Assembly: GCF_000316575.1 (NCBI RefSeq)
Contig: NC_019682.1
Location: 4,338,001-4,402,000, forward strand
DNA length: 64,000 bases
From: Calothrix sp. PCC 7507
GTDB taxonomy: Bacteria; Cyanobacteriota; Cyanobacteriia; Cyanobacteriales; Nostocaceae
Direction: 5' to 3'
Part shown: positions 45,268 through 53,603 of the stretch, piece by piece
How the letters are laid out: each line of letters starts with the position of its first letter
Numbering within the stretch: position 1 is the first letter of the stretch
The notes under the pieces: generated by a model
What the model was told of the DNA's origin: nothing
What the model saw: only the letters and a program-made list of their open reading frames with translations
The model's database searches: none
Program-made: the position numbers and the translations under genes

Positions 45268-45459
45268 ATGAAATTAGTTCGTTTTCTTCTCGGTTTGTTA
45301 GTGCCTCCTTTAGGCGTGTTTCTAACAGTTGGCGTCGGTCCCACTCTACTGATTAACGTTTTACTGACACTTCTAGGCTGGCTTCCTGGTAGTATTCATG
45401 CAGTCTGGGTTATTGCCAAGCATGAGGAACAATTGGGTAGACAGGGAAGCATTTACTAG
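45268..45459 (+). CDS. Pmp3/YqaE family small membrane protein (UPF0057)
   Basis: The 63-residue protein has the Pmp3 signature: 'LLVPPLGVFLTVGVGPTLLIN' followed by 'LLTLLGWLPGSIHAVWVI', two transmembrane helices, and a short charged tail. Family members in plants, yeast and bacteria affect ion homeostasis under salt or cold stress. It follows the holin-like gene by 141 bp and is ended by the hairpin at 45500-45530. Confidence 0.92.
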   Translation: MKLVRFLLGLLVPPLGVFLTVGVGPTLLINVLLTLLGWLPGSIHAVWVIAKHEEQLGRQGSIY

Positions 45460-45499
45460 GATTTAAGTTTGACTTAACATCTCATCGGATATAGATAGC

Positions 45500-45530
45500 A
45501 AAATAGGGTAGAGATTATCTACCCTATTTT
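45500..45530 (+). terminator. Rho-independent-type terminator
   Basis: AAAATAGGGTAGA at 45500-45512 pairs with TCTACCCTATTTT at 45518-45530: a perfect 13-bp stem with a 5-base loop, ending in a T-run. It lies 41 bp after the Pmp3 stop codon. Confidence 0.8.
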
Positions 45531-45597
45531 TATATCTACTAATGTAGCGATTTTCACTCAGATGCAATGTTGAGCGGGAAACCAGAACAGGGAAATA

Positions 45598-45616
45598 GGG
45601 CGGGGAAACCCCGCCC
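45598..45616. repeat. Hairpin GGGCGGGGAAACCCCGCCC
   Basis: A 19-base palindromic core (8-bp stem, AAA loop) identical to that inside the element at 11341-11430. It stands between convergent genes, 25 bp from the end of the minus-strand coiled-coil gene, and may help terminate that transcript. Confidence 0.6.
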
Positions 45617-45640
45617 CTACGATTTCAATGATCAAAATAC

Positions 45641-46441
45641 TTATTTTTTAGTCAATTGCTCTTCTTTATTCGCAGGTTCTTTGTCTTTGAAAACATCTGC
45701 GGCTGCTAGCAATAAATCCCTCAAAGTTTGTTTAAGCTGGCGTTCTTTTTTAGCGATCGCTGTACCTGCTTCACCAATCTGATCTTCTAGCTGCGATCGC
45801 TTCTGTTCTACCTGTGTGGCTAAGGCTTCTGCTTGGGGACGAGCTTGACTATACCAGTTTTTCGCCTCATCTAAATAATCTTTAACCTCTTCCGAACGTC
45901 CGCCGTAACGTGCTGCTAAGTTAGCACGCACAATAGCTAGTTGTGCTTGTAGTTGAGCGTAACGTTTCTTTAACAAAGATACTTCCTCGCTATTTTTTAT
46001 CGCATTCACAGCTGAGTCTACCGCAGTCTTAGTACTAGCAGATTTTTCTCTATTTGTTTCTTCAACCTCTGCTAGGATCACCTCAACTTCTTGCTGGAGT
46101 TGTTCTTCTTCGCTATCTAATTGAGCTTGTAGTCTCTTGAGTTCTGTCTGAGTTTTAGCGATCGCTTCGTGTCGTTTGCTATTTACCCCTTCTAATGCAC
46201 CTTCAATTGAAGCTGTAACTTCTTCTTTGAGTTCGCCACCTTTTTCCTGGAAATTTTCAATTACAGCAGAGACAGCATCTTGAACAATGGTACGAATTTC
46301 ACTGGAACCTGCTTTAAACTCAGAAGCTACTTGCGAAACGGCGGATTTGACAATTTCCCGAATTCGTTCAGTTCTTAAGTGTCCAGTTTCTTTAGCTTGT
46401 TGTAGCTCTTCTTGGATTTTCTCTTTGATGTTGCCAGCCAT
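45641..46441 (-). CDS. Coiled-coil protein of unknown function
   Basis: The 266-residue protein is rich in Glu, Lys, Gln and Ala and almost wholly alpha-helical. The N-terminal part ('IREIVKSAVSQVASEFK') has amphipathic repeats; heptad-like coiled coil spans about residues 90-255. It resembles apolipoprotein- or histone-H1-like proteins in composition, but I recognise no characterised family. No signal peptide or membrane helix. Its start is divergent from the 74-residue gene at 46657. Confidence 0.65.
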   Translation of the reverse strand: MAGNIKEKIQEELQQAKETGHLRTERIREIVKSAVSQVASEFKAGSSEIRTIVQDAVSAVIENFQEKGGELKEEVTASIEGALEGVNSKRHEAIAKTQTELKRLQAQLDSEEEQLQQEVEVILAEVEETNREKSASTKTAVDSAVNAIKNSEEVSLLKKRYAQLQAQLAIVRANLAARYGGRSEEVKDYLDEAKNWYSQARPQAEALATQVEQKRSQLEDQIGEAGTAIAKKERQLKQTLRDLLLAAADVFKDKEPANKEEQLTKK

Positions 46442-46656
46442 TTTTAACTCTGGGGATTTAGATAATTTGGATAAAAATTTTTAGAGGCATAATGCTCTAC
46501 TTTGATTATGACGTAGCTCTTTTGGGCAAGGCACTTCCTTTAGATAGAAAATTGTGTGAGATTCTCGACTTTTTTGAGACGTTGGGAATCTCACCTTTGC
46601 TGGATTCCCTTTTTATGAGATGATTAATAGCTGCTGATAATAATTGAAAGTTAATT

Positions 46657-46881
46657 ATGTGGCGAGTCAATATTACTTGTTCAGAAGAAGCCTGGAAGTT
46701 CAAGGCGACTGAGTTTAAAACATTGGCAGACAAATATCAAGGTAATTGTATCTCTTCTAAGAAAATGCCTAATGGTACACGCCTCATGGCATATAAAATT
46801 GAGGATGTCAGCGATGCTGAATCTTTTCAGGAAGAGTGCGGAAATTGGGCTGGATTTACATCTGACTTTGAATCCTTATAG
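46657..46881 (+). CDS. Hypothetical protein, 74 residues
   Basis: The small soluble protein begins 'MWRVNITCSEEAWKFKATEF' and contains two further acidic helices. No family recognised. It is preceded by a possible hairpin (GTGAGATTC/GAATCTCAC, 46556-46594). The stop codon overlaps the dispersed repeat that follows. The frame on the opposite strand at 46506-46733 looks non-coding by comparison. Confidence 0.5.
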   Translation: MWRVNITCSEEAWKFKATEFKTLADKYQGNCISSKKMPNGTRLMAYKIEDVSDAESFQEECGNWAGFTSDFESL

Positions 46882-46984
46882 CGCTTCCCATTCAAATGAA
46901 GTACAAAAATATATCACGCTGTGTAGGGGCATGGCAGTGCCATGCCCTTACCGATGTACCTCACGCTTGTCGAGAAATGCTATA
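46877..46984. repeat. Palindromic element with GGGCATGGCA/TGCCATGCCC core
   Basis: TATAGC at 46877 and GCTATA at 46979-46984 bracket the element, and 46927-46947 is a 10-bp-stem hairpin. GTACCTCACGC on the right echoes the inverted form of the GTGAGGTAC segment in the elements at 11341 and 43853. Confidence 0.6.
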
Positions 46985-47049
46985 TAAGATTGCTTCTGCA
47001 ATCTATCTAAACTAAGAACAAAAAACAAGTCAGAATCTGGAGAATTTGA

Positions 47050-47385
47050 GTGAAAAAACTACTAACCTTGGCATTACTTATTTTCTGTTTATTAACAAGT
47101 ATTTTTACCCCATCTGCTATTGCCTTAGATACAGTTAACGGCTCACAAATCTTTAGCGTTCAGTGTGCTGGTTGTCATCTCAATGGCGGTAATATTGTCA
47201 GGCGAGGTAAAACTCTAAAACAGAAAGCACTCAAGAGATATGGGATGGATTCTCTTGAGGCGATTACAGACATTGTGACTAATGGTAAAAGTAATATGTC
47301 AGCCTATAAAGACCGCTTGAATGCACAGCAAATTCAAGATGTCGCTGCTTACGTTTTAGAACAAGCTGAAAAAGACTGGCGTTAA
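47050..47385 (+). CDS. petJ: Cytochrome c6-like protein
   Basis: The 111-residue precursor has a signal peptide (hydrophobic 'LALLIFCLLTSIF', cleavage near ALA/IALD, residue about 26) and one haem site CAGCH (C39, C42, H43), with Met83 in 'GKSNMSAYKDRL' as likely axial ligand. Length and the C-terminal 'QIQDVAAYVLEQAEKDW' match lumenal cytochrome c6, which carries electrons from cytochrome b6f to photosystem I or terminal oxidase. The haem-side sequence differs from the main copper-regulated c6 of Nostoc, so it may be a c6B/C-type paralogue. It starts with GTG, with GGAG 7 bases upstream. Confidence 0.88.
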   Translation: MKKLLTLALLIFCLLTSIFTPSAIALDTVNGSQIFSVQCAGCHLNGGNIVRRGKTLKQKALKRYGMDSLEAITDIVTNGKSNMSAYKDRLNAQQIQDVAAYVLEQAEKDWR

Positions 47386-47438
47386 ATCAGTTAACAGTTA
47401 ACAGTTAAATAATTCAAAGTTAAACATTTCTAAAAAAT

Positions 47439-48458
47439 ATGTCACTACCCGCATCAAGCTATCTCCAATTTACCCCTGATTTAAACATATGCCGGATTTT
47501 AAATGGTATGTGGCAAGTCTCAGGCGGACACGGACGCATTGATACTAAATCTGCTATTCAATCGATGTTTAAATATATCGATGCAGGCTTTAATACTTGG
47601 GATTTAGCAGACCATTATGGACCTGCTGAAGACTTGATTGGTGAGTTTCGTCGTCAACTAGCCGCTACCCGTGGACAAGCTGCTTTATCTCATGTGCAAG
47701 CTTTCACAAAATGGGTACCTCGTCCTGGGAAAATGACCCGAAAAATCGTTGAGGAAAATATCAATATTTCTTTGAGAAGGATGGATGTAGAATCATTAGA
47801 TTTACTGCAATTTCATTGGTGGGAATACAAAGATAATAATTACATTTATGCCCTCAAATATATGGCAGAATTACAAACTGAGGGCAAAATTAAACATTTA
47901 GCTTTGACTAATTTTGATGCTAAACATCTACAAATTATTATTGAGGCTGGTATCAAAATTGTTTCTAATCAAGTGCAATTTTCCCTAGTTGACCGCCGTC
48001 CTGAAGTTAATATGATTCAGTTGTGTCAACAGCATAGTATTAAACTATTTACCTATGGCTCTATTTGTGGTGGTTTGTTATCAGAAAAGTATTTGGGTAA
48101 ACCAGAACCGCGAGGTCTAGAACTAACTACTATTAGCTTGAAGAAATATAAAAATATGATCGATGCTTGGGGGGGTTGGGGTTTATTTCAAGAGTTGCTT
48201 TTTACCCTCAAAAAAATTGCGGATAAACACGGGGTCAGTATCTCTAATGTAGCGGTACGTTATGTATTAGATCAACCTGCAGTAGGAGGCGTGATTGTTG
48301 GTGCGAGATTGGGGATATCTGAACATTTGGAAGACAACGCCAAAGTATTTAATTTGGCTCTAGATGGTGAGGATTTAAATTTAATAAATGCTGTATCTAT
48401 CCAGTCGCGAGATTTGTATCAGTCAATCGGCGATTGTGGCGACGAATATCGGCGATGA
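47439..48458 (+). CDS. Aldo/keto reductase
   Basis: The 339-residue protein has the AKR (beta/alpha)8 marks: 'NTWDLADHYGPAEDLIGEF' carries the catalytic Asp and Tyr, 'AFTKWVPRPGKMT' the Lys, and 'LQFHWWEYKD' the His of the active site. Near the C-terminus, 'AVGGVIVGARLGISEHLEDN' is the NADPH-binding region. The substrate is unknown. It begins 53 bp after the cytochrome gene on the same strand and may be read through from it. It is followed by 155 bp without a clear gene. Confidence 0.92.
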   Translation: MSLPASSYLQFTPDLNICRILNGMWQVSGGHGRIDTKSAIQSMFKYIDAGFNTWDLADHYGPAEDLIGEFRRQLAATRGQAALSHVQAFTKWVPRPGKMTRKIVEENINISLRRMDVESLDLLQFHWWEYKDNNYIYALKYMAELQTEGKIKHLALTNFDAKHLQIIIEAGIKIVSNQVQFSLVDRRPEVNMIQLCQQHSIKLFTYGSICGGLLSEKYLGKPEPRGLELTTISLKKYKNMIDAWGGWGLFQELLFTLKKIADKHGVSISNVAVRYVLDQPAVGGVIVGARLGISEHLEDNAKVFNLALDGEDLNLINAVSIQSRDLYQSIGDCGDEYRR

Positions 48459-48613
48459 CAGGCCAGCGAATGGATCAAAAATGATGAAAGTTAAGTTTCC
48501 GCGTCTGGAATACTTCATCAAGTTCAGAACTGTTGAGGAAGTCAAGGAAAAACTAACACTTCCAAACCCATCCATATCGCTATGATTGAGATGCCACAGT
48601 TTCTCTGTCAGCC

Positions 48614-48889
48614 ATGATCCAAATCACCCTCACCGAAGCCCAACAGCACCTTCCCGAAATCATCTCAGGACTCCAACCCGGCGAAGAAGTGCAAATTCTC
48701 CAAGATGATCAGCCAATCGCTCGTCTGATCATGGATGGTCTACGACCGATTGAAGTTCATCGGACAACCCAGCGTCAACCCCGCGTTCCTGGCCAATATG
48801 AAGGTCAATTCATTGTTCCAAACAATTTCAACGATCCTTTACCTGACGATATCCTGGACGGGTTTCTCAATCCTGCCGATCTTCACTGA
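48614..48889 (+). CDS. Type II antitoxin, Phd/YefM family
   Basis: The 91-residue protein begins 'MIQITLTEAQQHLPEIISGL' and has 'PIARLI' in the N-terminal DNA-binding fold typical of Phd/YefM, followed by a proline-rich, flexible C-terminal tail ('GFLNPADLH') that should wrap the toxin. It represses its own promoter and neutralises the VapC-type toxin three bases downstream. Confidence 0.9.
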   Translation: MIQITLTEAQQHLPEIISGLQPGEEVQILQDDQPIARLIMDGLRPIEVHRTTQRQPRVPGQYEGQFIVPNNFNDPLPDDILDGFLNPADLH

Positions 48890-48892
48890 TCC

Positions 48893-49279
48893 ATGAGAGC
48901 CATACTCGACACCCATGCCATACTCTGGTGGGTCACCAACAATCCCCAACTTTCTCCAGCAGTTCGCGACATTATTACTAATTCTGATAACACCCTATAT
49001 CTCAGCGTTGCTAGCAGTTGGGAAATTATCATCAAATTCAATACCGGGAAACTGCCGCTTCCAGAGCTACCCACTCAATTTATCCAGTCTTGTCTGAGTG
49101 TCAACCACTTCGAGAGCATGGCGATTGACCTACCCCACGTCTTCCAACTCAATACCCTACCCGATCATCACAAAGATCCTTTTGATCGCATCCTCATCGC
49201 ACAGGCTCAAGTCGAAAATATCCCGATTTTGACGGTGGATAGGCTGATTGTTCAGTATTCCGTGCAAACCATTTGGTAA
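48893..49279 (+). CDS. PIN-domain toxin (VapC-type)
   Basis: The 128-residue protein has the PIN acidic site: D6 in 'ILDTHAILWW', E44 in 'SSWEIIIK', and D98 in 'HKDPFDRILIAQA', with D116 in 'ILTVD'. These coordinate Mg2+ for RNA cleavage in VapC toxins. The gene starts 3 bp after the Phd-like antitoxin stop, the classic arrangement of an intact type II pair. Confidence 0.93.
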   Translation: MRAILDTHAILWWVTNNPQLSPAVRDIITNSDNTLYLSVASSWEIIIKFNTGKLPLPELPTQFIQSCLSVNHFESMAIDLPHVFQLNTLPDHHKDPFDRILIAQAQVENIPILTVDRLIVQYSVQTIW

Positions 49280-49359
49280 ATCAGCGGCGGCAGACAACCT
49301 CAAACTCAGCACCAGTAGCTTTCATCCGTCCGCTGCATTTGAATTGTTATGCGTTTTTC

Positions 49360-49713
49360 TCAACAGCCTTCTTTAGAATGTAGATAGCTCACGTACCATT
49401 CTGAGTGTAGAATCGCAGGTTCTAAATGGATTACAATATCCTCTTTTCTGACACCGCCAGCAATGAGCGCCTGGGTTAAGCTTTCCTCAAAGTTGTCTTC
49501 CTCGATAATAATTTGATTATCAACCAAACGAGCATGAAACAGAATGTTATCGATCCAGCGTTGTTTATCCCAGCCAGTAGCTAGAACAAGAAAATGACCT
49601 GAATCGATATCACAAACCGGATAAAGTTTGATCGCCTGCAAACGGGGTTGGTCGATCGCCGCATCTTGCACCGTTTTCTTCAAAATCTCTGCATAACTCA
49701 ATGTTTGCTCCAT
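49360..49713 (-). CDS. XisI family protein (fdxN element excision controlling factor), orphan
   Basis: The 117-residue protein is a clear XisI relative: 'YPVCDIDSGHFLVLATGWDKQRWIDN', 'HARLVDNQIIIEEDNFEESL' and 'IVIHLEP' are characteristic. In Anabaena, XisH and XisI with XisF are required to excise the fdxN element in heterocysts, though most genomes carry many xisI/xisH copies with unknown function. No xisH gene adjoins it, so it is an orphan. Intact and 117 residues long. Confidence 0.92.
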   Translation of the reverse strand: MEQTLSYAEILKKTVQDAAIDQPRLQAIKLYPVCDIDSGHFLVLATGWDKQRWIDNILFHARLVDNQIIIEEDNFEESLTQALIAGGVRKEDIVIHLEPAILHSEWYVSYLHSKEGC

Positions 49714-49914
49714 TGAAGAATGACCTCCTGGCTAGGTTCATAGAATTTCTATGTGTAGCATCCCATCTAATACCCCCAATTGCCCAATCTGAATAATTAA
49801 GCTGACCTGAAGCGATCGCTCTTAATCCTCTTTTTCAACTGTTGCCAAGTCAACCCGTCAGCATGACAGGCGAGGTAAACTGTTGGAATTGACTGTTTTA
49901 CAACATATTGTCCT

Positions 49915-52065
49915 ATGCCTGATTTTTTATTAGAAGTTGGTACAGAAGAACTACCTGCAAGCTTTCTGCGTGAGGCGATCGCTCAATGGCTTGAGCGCAT
50001 TCCCCAAAGTCTCTTTACCAACAACCTCACCAGTGATGCTGTGGAAGTCTACGGTACTCCTAGGCGTTTGGCTGTACTAATTACAGGTTTACCATCCCAG
50101 CAACCAGACCGGGAAGAGGAAATTAAAGGGCCACCCGCCCAAGCAGCCTTTAAAGATGGTAAGCCCACACCAGCAGCAATAGGCTTTGCCAAAAAGCAAG
50201 GTGTAGAAATCGATGCGCTACAAATTCGCCCTACAGATAAAGGGGAATTTGTCTTTGTCAACAAAAGCATTCCTGGCCGTCCAGTGGCAGAAATCCTCAC
50301 AGAACTAGTTCCCCATTGGATTTTGGGTTTAGAAGGTAAGCGGTTGATGCGCTGGGGTGATGGAGACGTGAGGTTTTCTCGCCCAATTCGCTGGCTGGTA
50401 GCTTTGTTAGATGCGGTAGTGTTGCCGATGGAATTGGTGAATGCTTCTAAGATAGTGAAAAGCGATCGCCTTTCTCGCGGTCATCGGGTCTTACATCCAG
50501 AAGTTGTGACAATTCCCCACGCTACCGATTATGTCACCACCCTCCGCTCTGCCTACGTTGTAGTTAATGCTGAAGAACGGGCAAAAACGATCACTGAACA
50601 AGTCCATTCATCTGTGCAAAAGTTAAATGGCTATGTGGAAATCTACCCAGATTTGTTAGCAGAAGTCACTAACTTAGTAGAATGGCCTTCGCCAGTAATT
50701 GGTAAATTTGAAGCTGAATTTTTGAATTTACCAACAGAAGTAACTACCACCGTGATGGTGAGTCATCAACGTTATTTTCCTGTATTCAAAGCCGCAGATA
50801 GCAAAGAATTACTACCCAATTTCATCACCATTTCCAACGGTGATCCTCGCAAAGCAGATATCATTGCTGTGGGTAACGAAAGAGTGATTCGCGCTCGGTT
50901 AGCAGATGGACAGTTTTTCTATAAAACTGATTTAGCCAAGCCCTTAGAAAGCTTTTTACCGCAGTTAGAAAAAGTCACTTTCCAAGAAGATTTAGGTTCC
51001 TTGCGTGCCAAGGTAGATAGAATCGTTAAAATTGCTGCACAAATAGCAGTCCAATTACAACTAGGAGAAAATGAACGCCAAAATATTCAAAGAGCAGCTT
51101 TGCTTTGTAAAGCTGACTTAGTTACCCAAATGGTCTATGAATTCCCCGAGTTGCAAGGAGTAATGGGCGAAAAATATGCTTTAGCCAGTGGCGAACCAGC
51201 AGAAGTTGGTAGAGCAATTTTTGAACATTATTTACCACGGGGAGCCGATGATATTTTACCCCAAACCCTCACAGGTCAAATTGTTGCTTTAGCTGACAAA
51301 TTAGACACCTTAATCAGTATCTTTGGATTGGGATTAATCCCCTCTGGTTCCTCTGATCCCTTTGCCTTGCGGCGGGCAGCTAATGCAGTAATTAACATTA
51401 CATGGTTTGCTAATTTGCCTGTGAATTTAGCGCAGTTGTTAGAGCAAATCACTACGGATTTTGCTGGTGCTTATAACAAAGAGCAAACACCATTAGTCAC
51501 CACTTTGCGAGACTTTTTCTTACAACGCATTCGCACCTTACTGCAAGAAGAAAAACAGATTGATTATGACCTAGTCAATGCTGTATTGGGCGAGAATGAC
51601 CCAGAATATACAGAACGGGCTTTAAAAGATTTATTAGATGTCCGCGATCGCGCTTTATATCTGCAAGAGATTCGCAATAATGGCATTTTAGAAAACATCT
51701 ATGAAACCGTTAACCGTTCCACGCGGCTAGCAGCCCAAGGCGATTTGGATACACAACAATTAGATCCCACAAACCTAGTTCACAAAGAACTCTTCCAAAA
51801 GTCTTCCGAGGCTGCTTTTTATGATGCCATAGTCGATTTAATGCCCCAAACACAAGCAGCCCAGCAGTCACGAAACTATCAACTGTTAGTAGCAGCGTTA
51901 GGAAAAATTACGCCTACTGTTAGTAGCTTTTTTGATGGGGCAGATAGTGTTTTAGTAATGGACTCAGATCCGCAAATCAAGCGTAATCGGTTACATTTAC
52001 TCGGATTACTTCGCAATCACGCCCGTGTTTTAGCCGACTTCGGTGCGATCGTCAAAAATTTGTAG
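49915..52065 (+). CDS. glyS: Glycyl-tRNA synthetase beta subunit
   Basis: The 716-residue protein has the classic start '[18 protein letters not shown]' and '[27 protein letters not shown]'. Other marks are the 'RSIRPIRW'-type segment '[15 protein letters not shown]', the HD-type '[29 protein letters not shown]' and the C-terminal anticodon-binding part. With GlyQ (alpha subunit, not in this window) it charges tRNA-Gly. An upstream region of about 200 bp with a HIP1 site precedes it. Full length, single-copy housekeeping gene. Confidence 0.96.
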   Translation: MPDFLLEVGTEELPASFLREAIAQWLERIPQSLFTNNLTSDAVEVYGTPRRLAVLITGLPSQQPDREEEIKGPPAQAAFKDGKPTPAAIGFAKKQGVEIDALQIRPTDKGEFVFVNKSIPGRPVAEILTELVPHWILGLEGKRLMRWGDGDVRFSRPIRWLVALLDAVVLPMELVNASKIVKSDRLSRGHRVLHPEVVTIPHATDYVTTLRSAYVVVNAEERAKTITEQVHSSVQKLNGYVEIYPDLLAEVTNLVEWPSPVIGKFEAEFLNLPTEVTTTVMVSHQRYFPVFKAADSKELLPNFITISNGDPRKADIIAVGNERVIRARLADGQFFYKTDLAKPLESFLPQLEKVTFQEDLGSLRAKVDRIVKIAAQIAVQLQLGENERQNIQRAALLCKADLVTQMVYEFPELQGVMGEKYALASGEPAEVGRAIFEHYLPRGADDILPQTLTGQIVALADKLDTLISIFGLGLIPSGSSDPFALRRAANAVINITWFANLPVNLAQLLEQITTDFAGAYNKEQTPLVTTLRDFFLQRIRTLLQEEKQIDYDLVNAVLGENDPEYTERALKDLLDVRDRALYLQEIRNNGILENIYETVNRSTRLAAQGDLDTQQLDPTNLVHKELFQKSSEAAFYDAIVDLMPQTQAAQQSRNYQLLVAALGKITPTVSSFFDGADSVLVMDSDPQIKRNRLHLLGLLRNHARVLADFGAIVKNL

Positions 52066-52154
52066 CATAAGTCAACAAAAGGTGGTGTAATTTTAGCTAA
52101 TAAACGCTACCATAAGATGTGCTTAACCAGGGACCTCTGCTACATTTACAGTCT

Positions 52155-53603
52155 ATGCCCAGAGCTTCAGTTATTGGATTGGGAAAGTCCGGTATTGCAG
52201 CGGCGAGATTGTTGAAACAGGAAGGCTGGGAGGTGGAGTTATGCGATCGCAACACCTCCCCAACCCTCCTTCAACAACAACAAGAACTCGCTGCCGAGCA
52301 AATAACCGTTAAACTGGGGTATTCCCTGGAATTTAATAATTCTGATTTACCCCAATTAATAGTAGTTAGTCCTGGCGTGCCTTGGGATATTCCCGCATTA
52401 ATCAAGGCGCGAGAATTAGGCATTGAAACTATGGGCGAAATGGAACTCGCTTGGCAACATTTGCAATCTCTACCTTGGGTGGGAATTACTGGTACGAACG
52501 GCAAAACAACTACCACCGCATTGATTGCCGCCATTTTTCAAGCAGCAGGATTAAACGCTCCAGCCTGCGGTAATATTGGCTACGCTGCCTGTGAAGTTGC
52601 TCTGTCTTGGAGGCAGGGAGCAGGGAGCAGGGAGCAGGGAGTAATAAGTGATAATTCTCCAGTCCCCAGTCCCCAGTCCCCAGTCCCCATTGACTGGGTG
52701 ATTGCAGAAATTAGTAGCTATCAAATAGAATCTTCTGCCACCATTGCGCCCCGCATTGGTGTTTGGACAACTTTCACACCGGATCACCTCAGCCGCCATA
52801 GAACTTTAGATAACTACTACGACATTAAAGCCAAACTATTGCGTCAGTCGCAATTGCAAGTGTTCAATGGCGATGATGCTTATCTTAGCAAGGTGGGTTT
52901 AAGTCATTGGCCTGATGCTTATTGGACAAGTGTTAAAGGTCAAAAATATCTCATTGGCGAACAAGGCTTTTATATTGAAGATGGCTGGGTTGTGGAAAAA
53001 TTAACTGCAAATACTCCGCCAAAACCTGTTGTAGAAGTATCTGCTTTGCGGATGGTGGGAGAACACAACCAACAAAATTTACTCATGGCTGTAGCTACGG
53101 CGCGGTTAGCAGGAATTGAACCCGATGCTATTGGGCGTGGGGTGCGAGAATTTCCTGGTGTTGCACATCGTTTGGAACACATCTGCAGTTGGGAAGGCAT
53201 TGATTTCATCAATGACAGCAAAGCCACTAACTACGATGCCGCAGAAGTTGGTTTAACATCCGTTAAGAGTCCAGCAATTTTGATTGCTGGGGGCGAAGCT
53301 AAAGCTGGTGATGACACTGGCTGGCTAGCAAAAATTCAATCCCAAGCCGCCGCTGTCTTATTAATTGGTGCTGCTGCTCCCGCATTTGCCCAACGCCTGC
53401 AAGAGGTGGGTTACGGTAATTATGAAATTGTGGAAACAATGGAAAGAGCAGTTCCCAAGTCAGCGGAATTAGCCAAACAGTATCAAGCGTCTGTGGTGTT
53501 GCTTTCTCCAGCTTGTGCGAGTTTCGATCAGTATCCTAATTTTGAAGTGCGGGGCGACCATTTCCGGCAACTATGCTTAGATTGGGTAGGAAATCAGCAT
53601 TAA
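52155..53603 (+). CDS. murD: UDP-N-acetylmuramoylalanine--D-glutamate ligase
   Basis: MurD adds D-Glu to UDP-MurNAc-L-Ala in peptidoglycan synthesis. The N-terminal Rossmann-like domain opens '[19 protein letters not shown]'; the P-loop is '[15 protein letters not shown]', '[12 protein letters not shown]' and '[18 protein letters not shown]' follow, and the C-terminal domain has '[13 protein letters not shown]' and '[22 protein letters not shown]'. I prefer the ATG at 52155; a GTG at 52119 is also open. Between the central-domain strands, about 26 residues (about 153-178) are encoded by heptanucleotide repeats, an in-frame insertion absent from the family. Its TAA overlaps the convergent tonB-like gene's stop in a shared TTAA. 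Confidence 0.95.
   Translation: MPRASVIGLGKSGIAAARLLKQEGWEVELCDRNTSPTLLQQQQELAAEQITVKLGYSLEFNNSDLPQLIVVSPGVPWDIPALIKARELGIETMGEMELAWQHLQSLPWVGITGTNGKTTTTALIAAIFQAAGLNAPACGNIGYAACEVALSWRQGAGSREQGVISDNSPVPSPQSPVPIDWVIAEISSYQIESSATIAPRIGVWTTFTPDHLSRHRTLDNYYDIKAKLLRQSQLQVFNGDDAYLSKVGLSHWPDAYWTSVKGQKYLIGEQGFYIEDGWVVEKLTANTPPKPVVEVSALRMVGEHNQQNLLMAVATARLAGIEPDAIGRGVREFPGVAHRLEHICSWEGIDFINDSKATNYDAAEVGLTSVKSPAILIAGGEAKAGDDTGWLAKIQSQAAAVLLIGAAAPAFAQRLQEVGYGNYEIVETMERAVPKSAELAKQYQASVVLLSPACASFDQYPNFEVRGDHFRQLCLDWVGNQH
52613..52686. repeat. Heptad repeats inside murD: (GCAGGGA)4 and (CCAGTCC)4
   Basis: Four GCAGGGA units (52613-52640) and four CCAGTCC units (52659-52686), separated by 18 bp, lie within the murD reading frame. 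The insertion is about 78 bp (26 codons), so the frame is kept. Heptad repeats like these normally sit between genes in Nostoc-type genomes. Confidence 0.9.

Noticed and set aside
46506-46733. Minus-strand frame opposite the 74-residue gene
   Set aside because: Composition is less protein-like and it overlaps the better plus-strand candidate and a hairpin.
48481-48585. 34-codon plus-strand frame (MMKVKFPRLEYF...) between the aldo/keto reductase and antitoxin genes
   Set aside because: Too short and without a recognisable family; could be a remnant, but nothing supports it.
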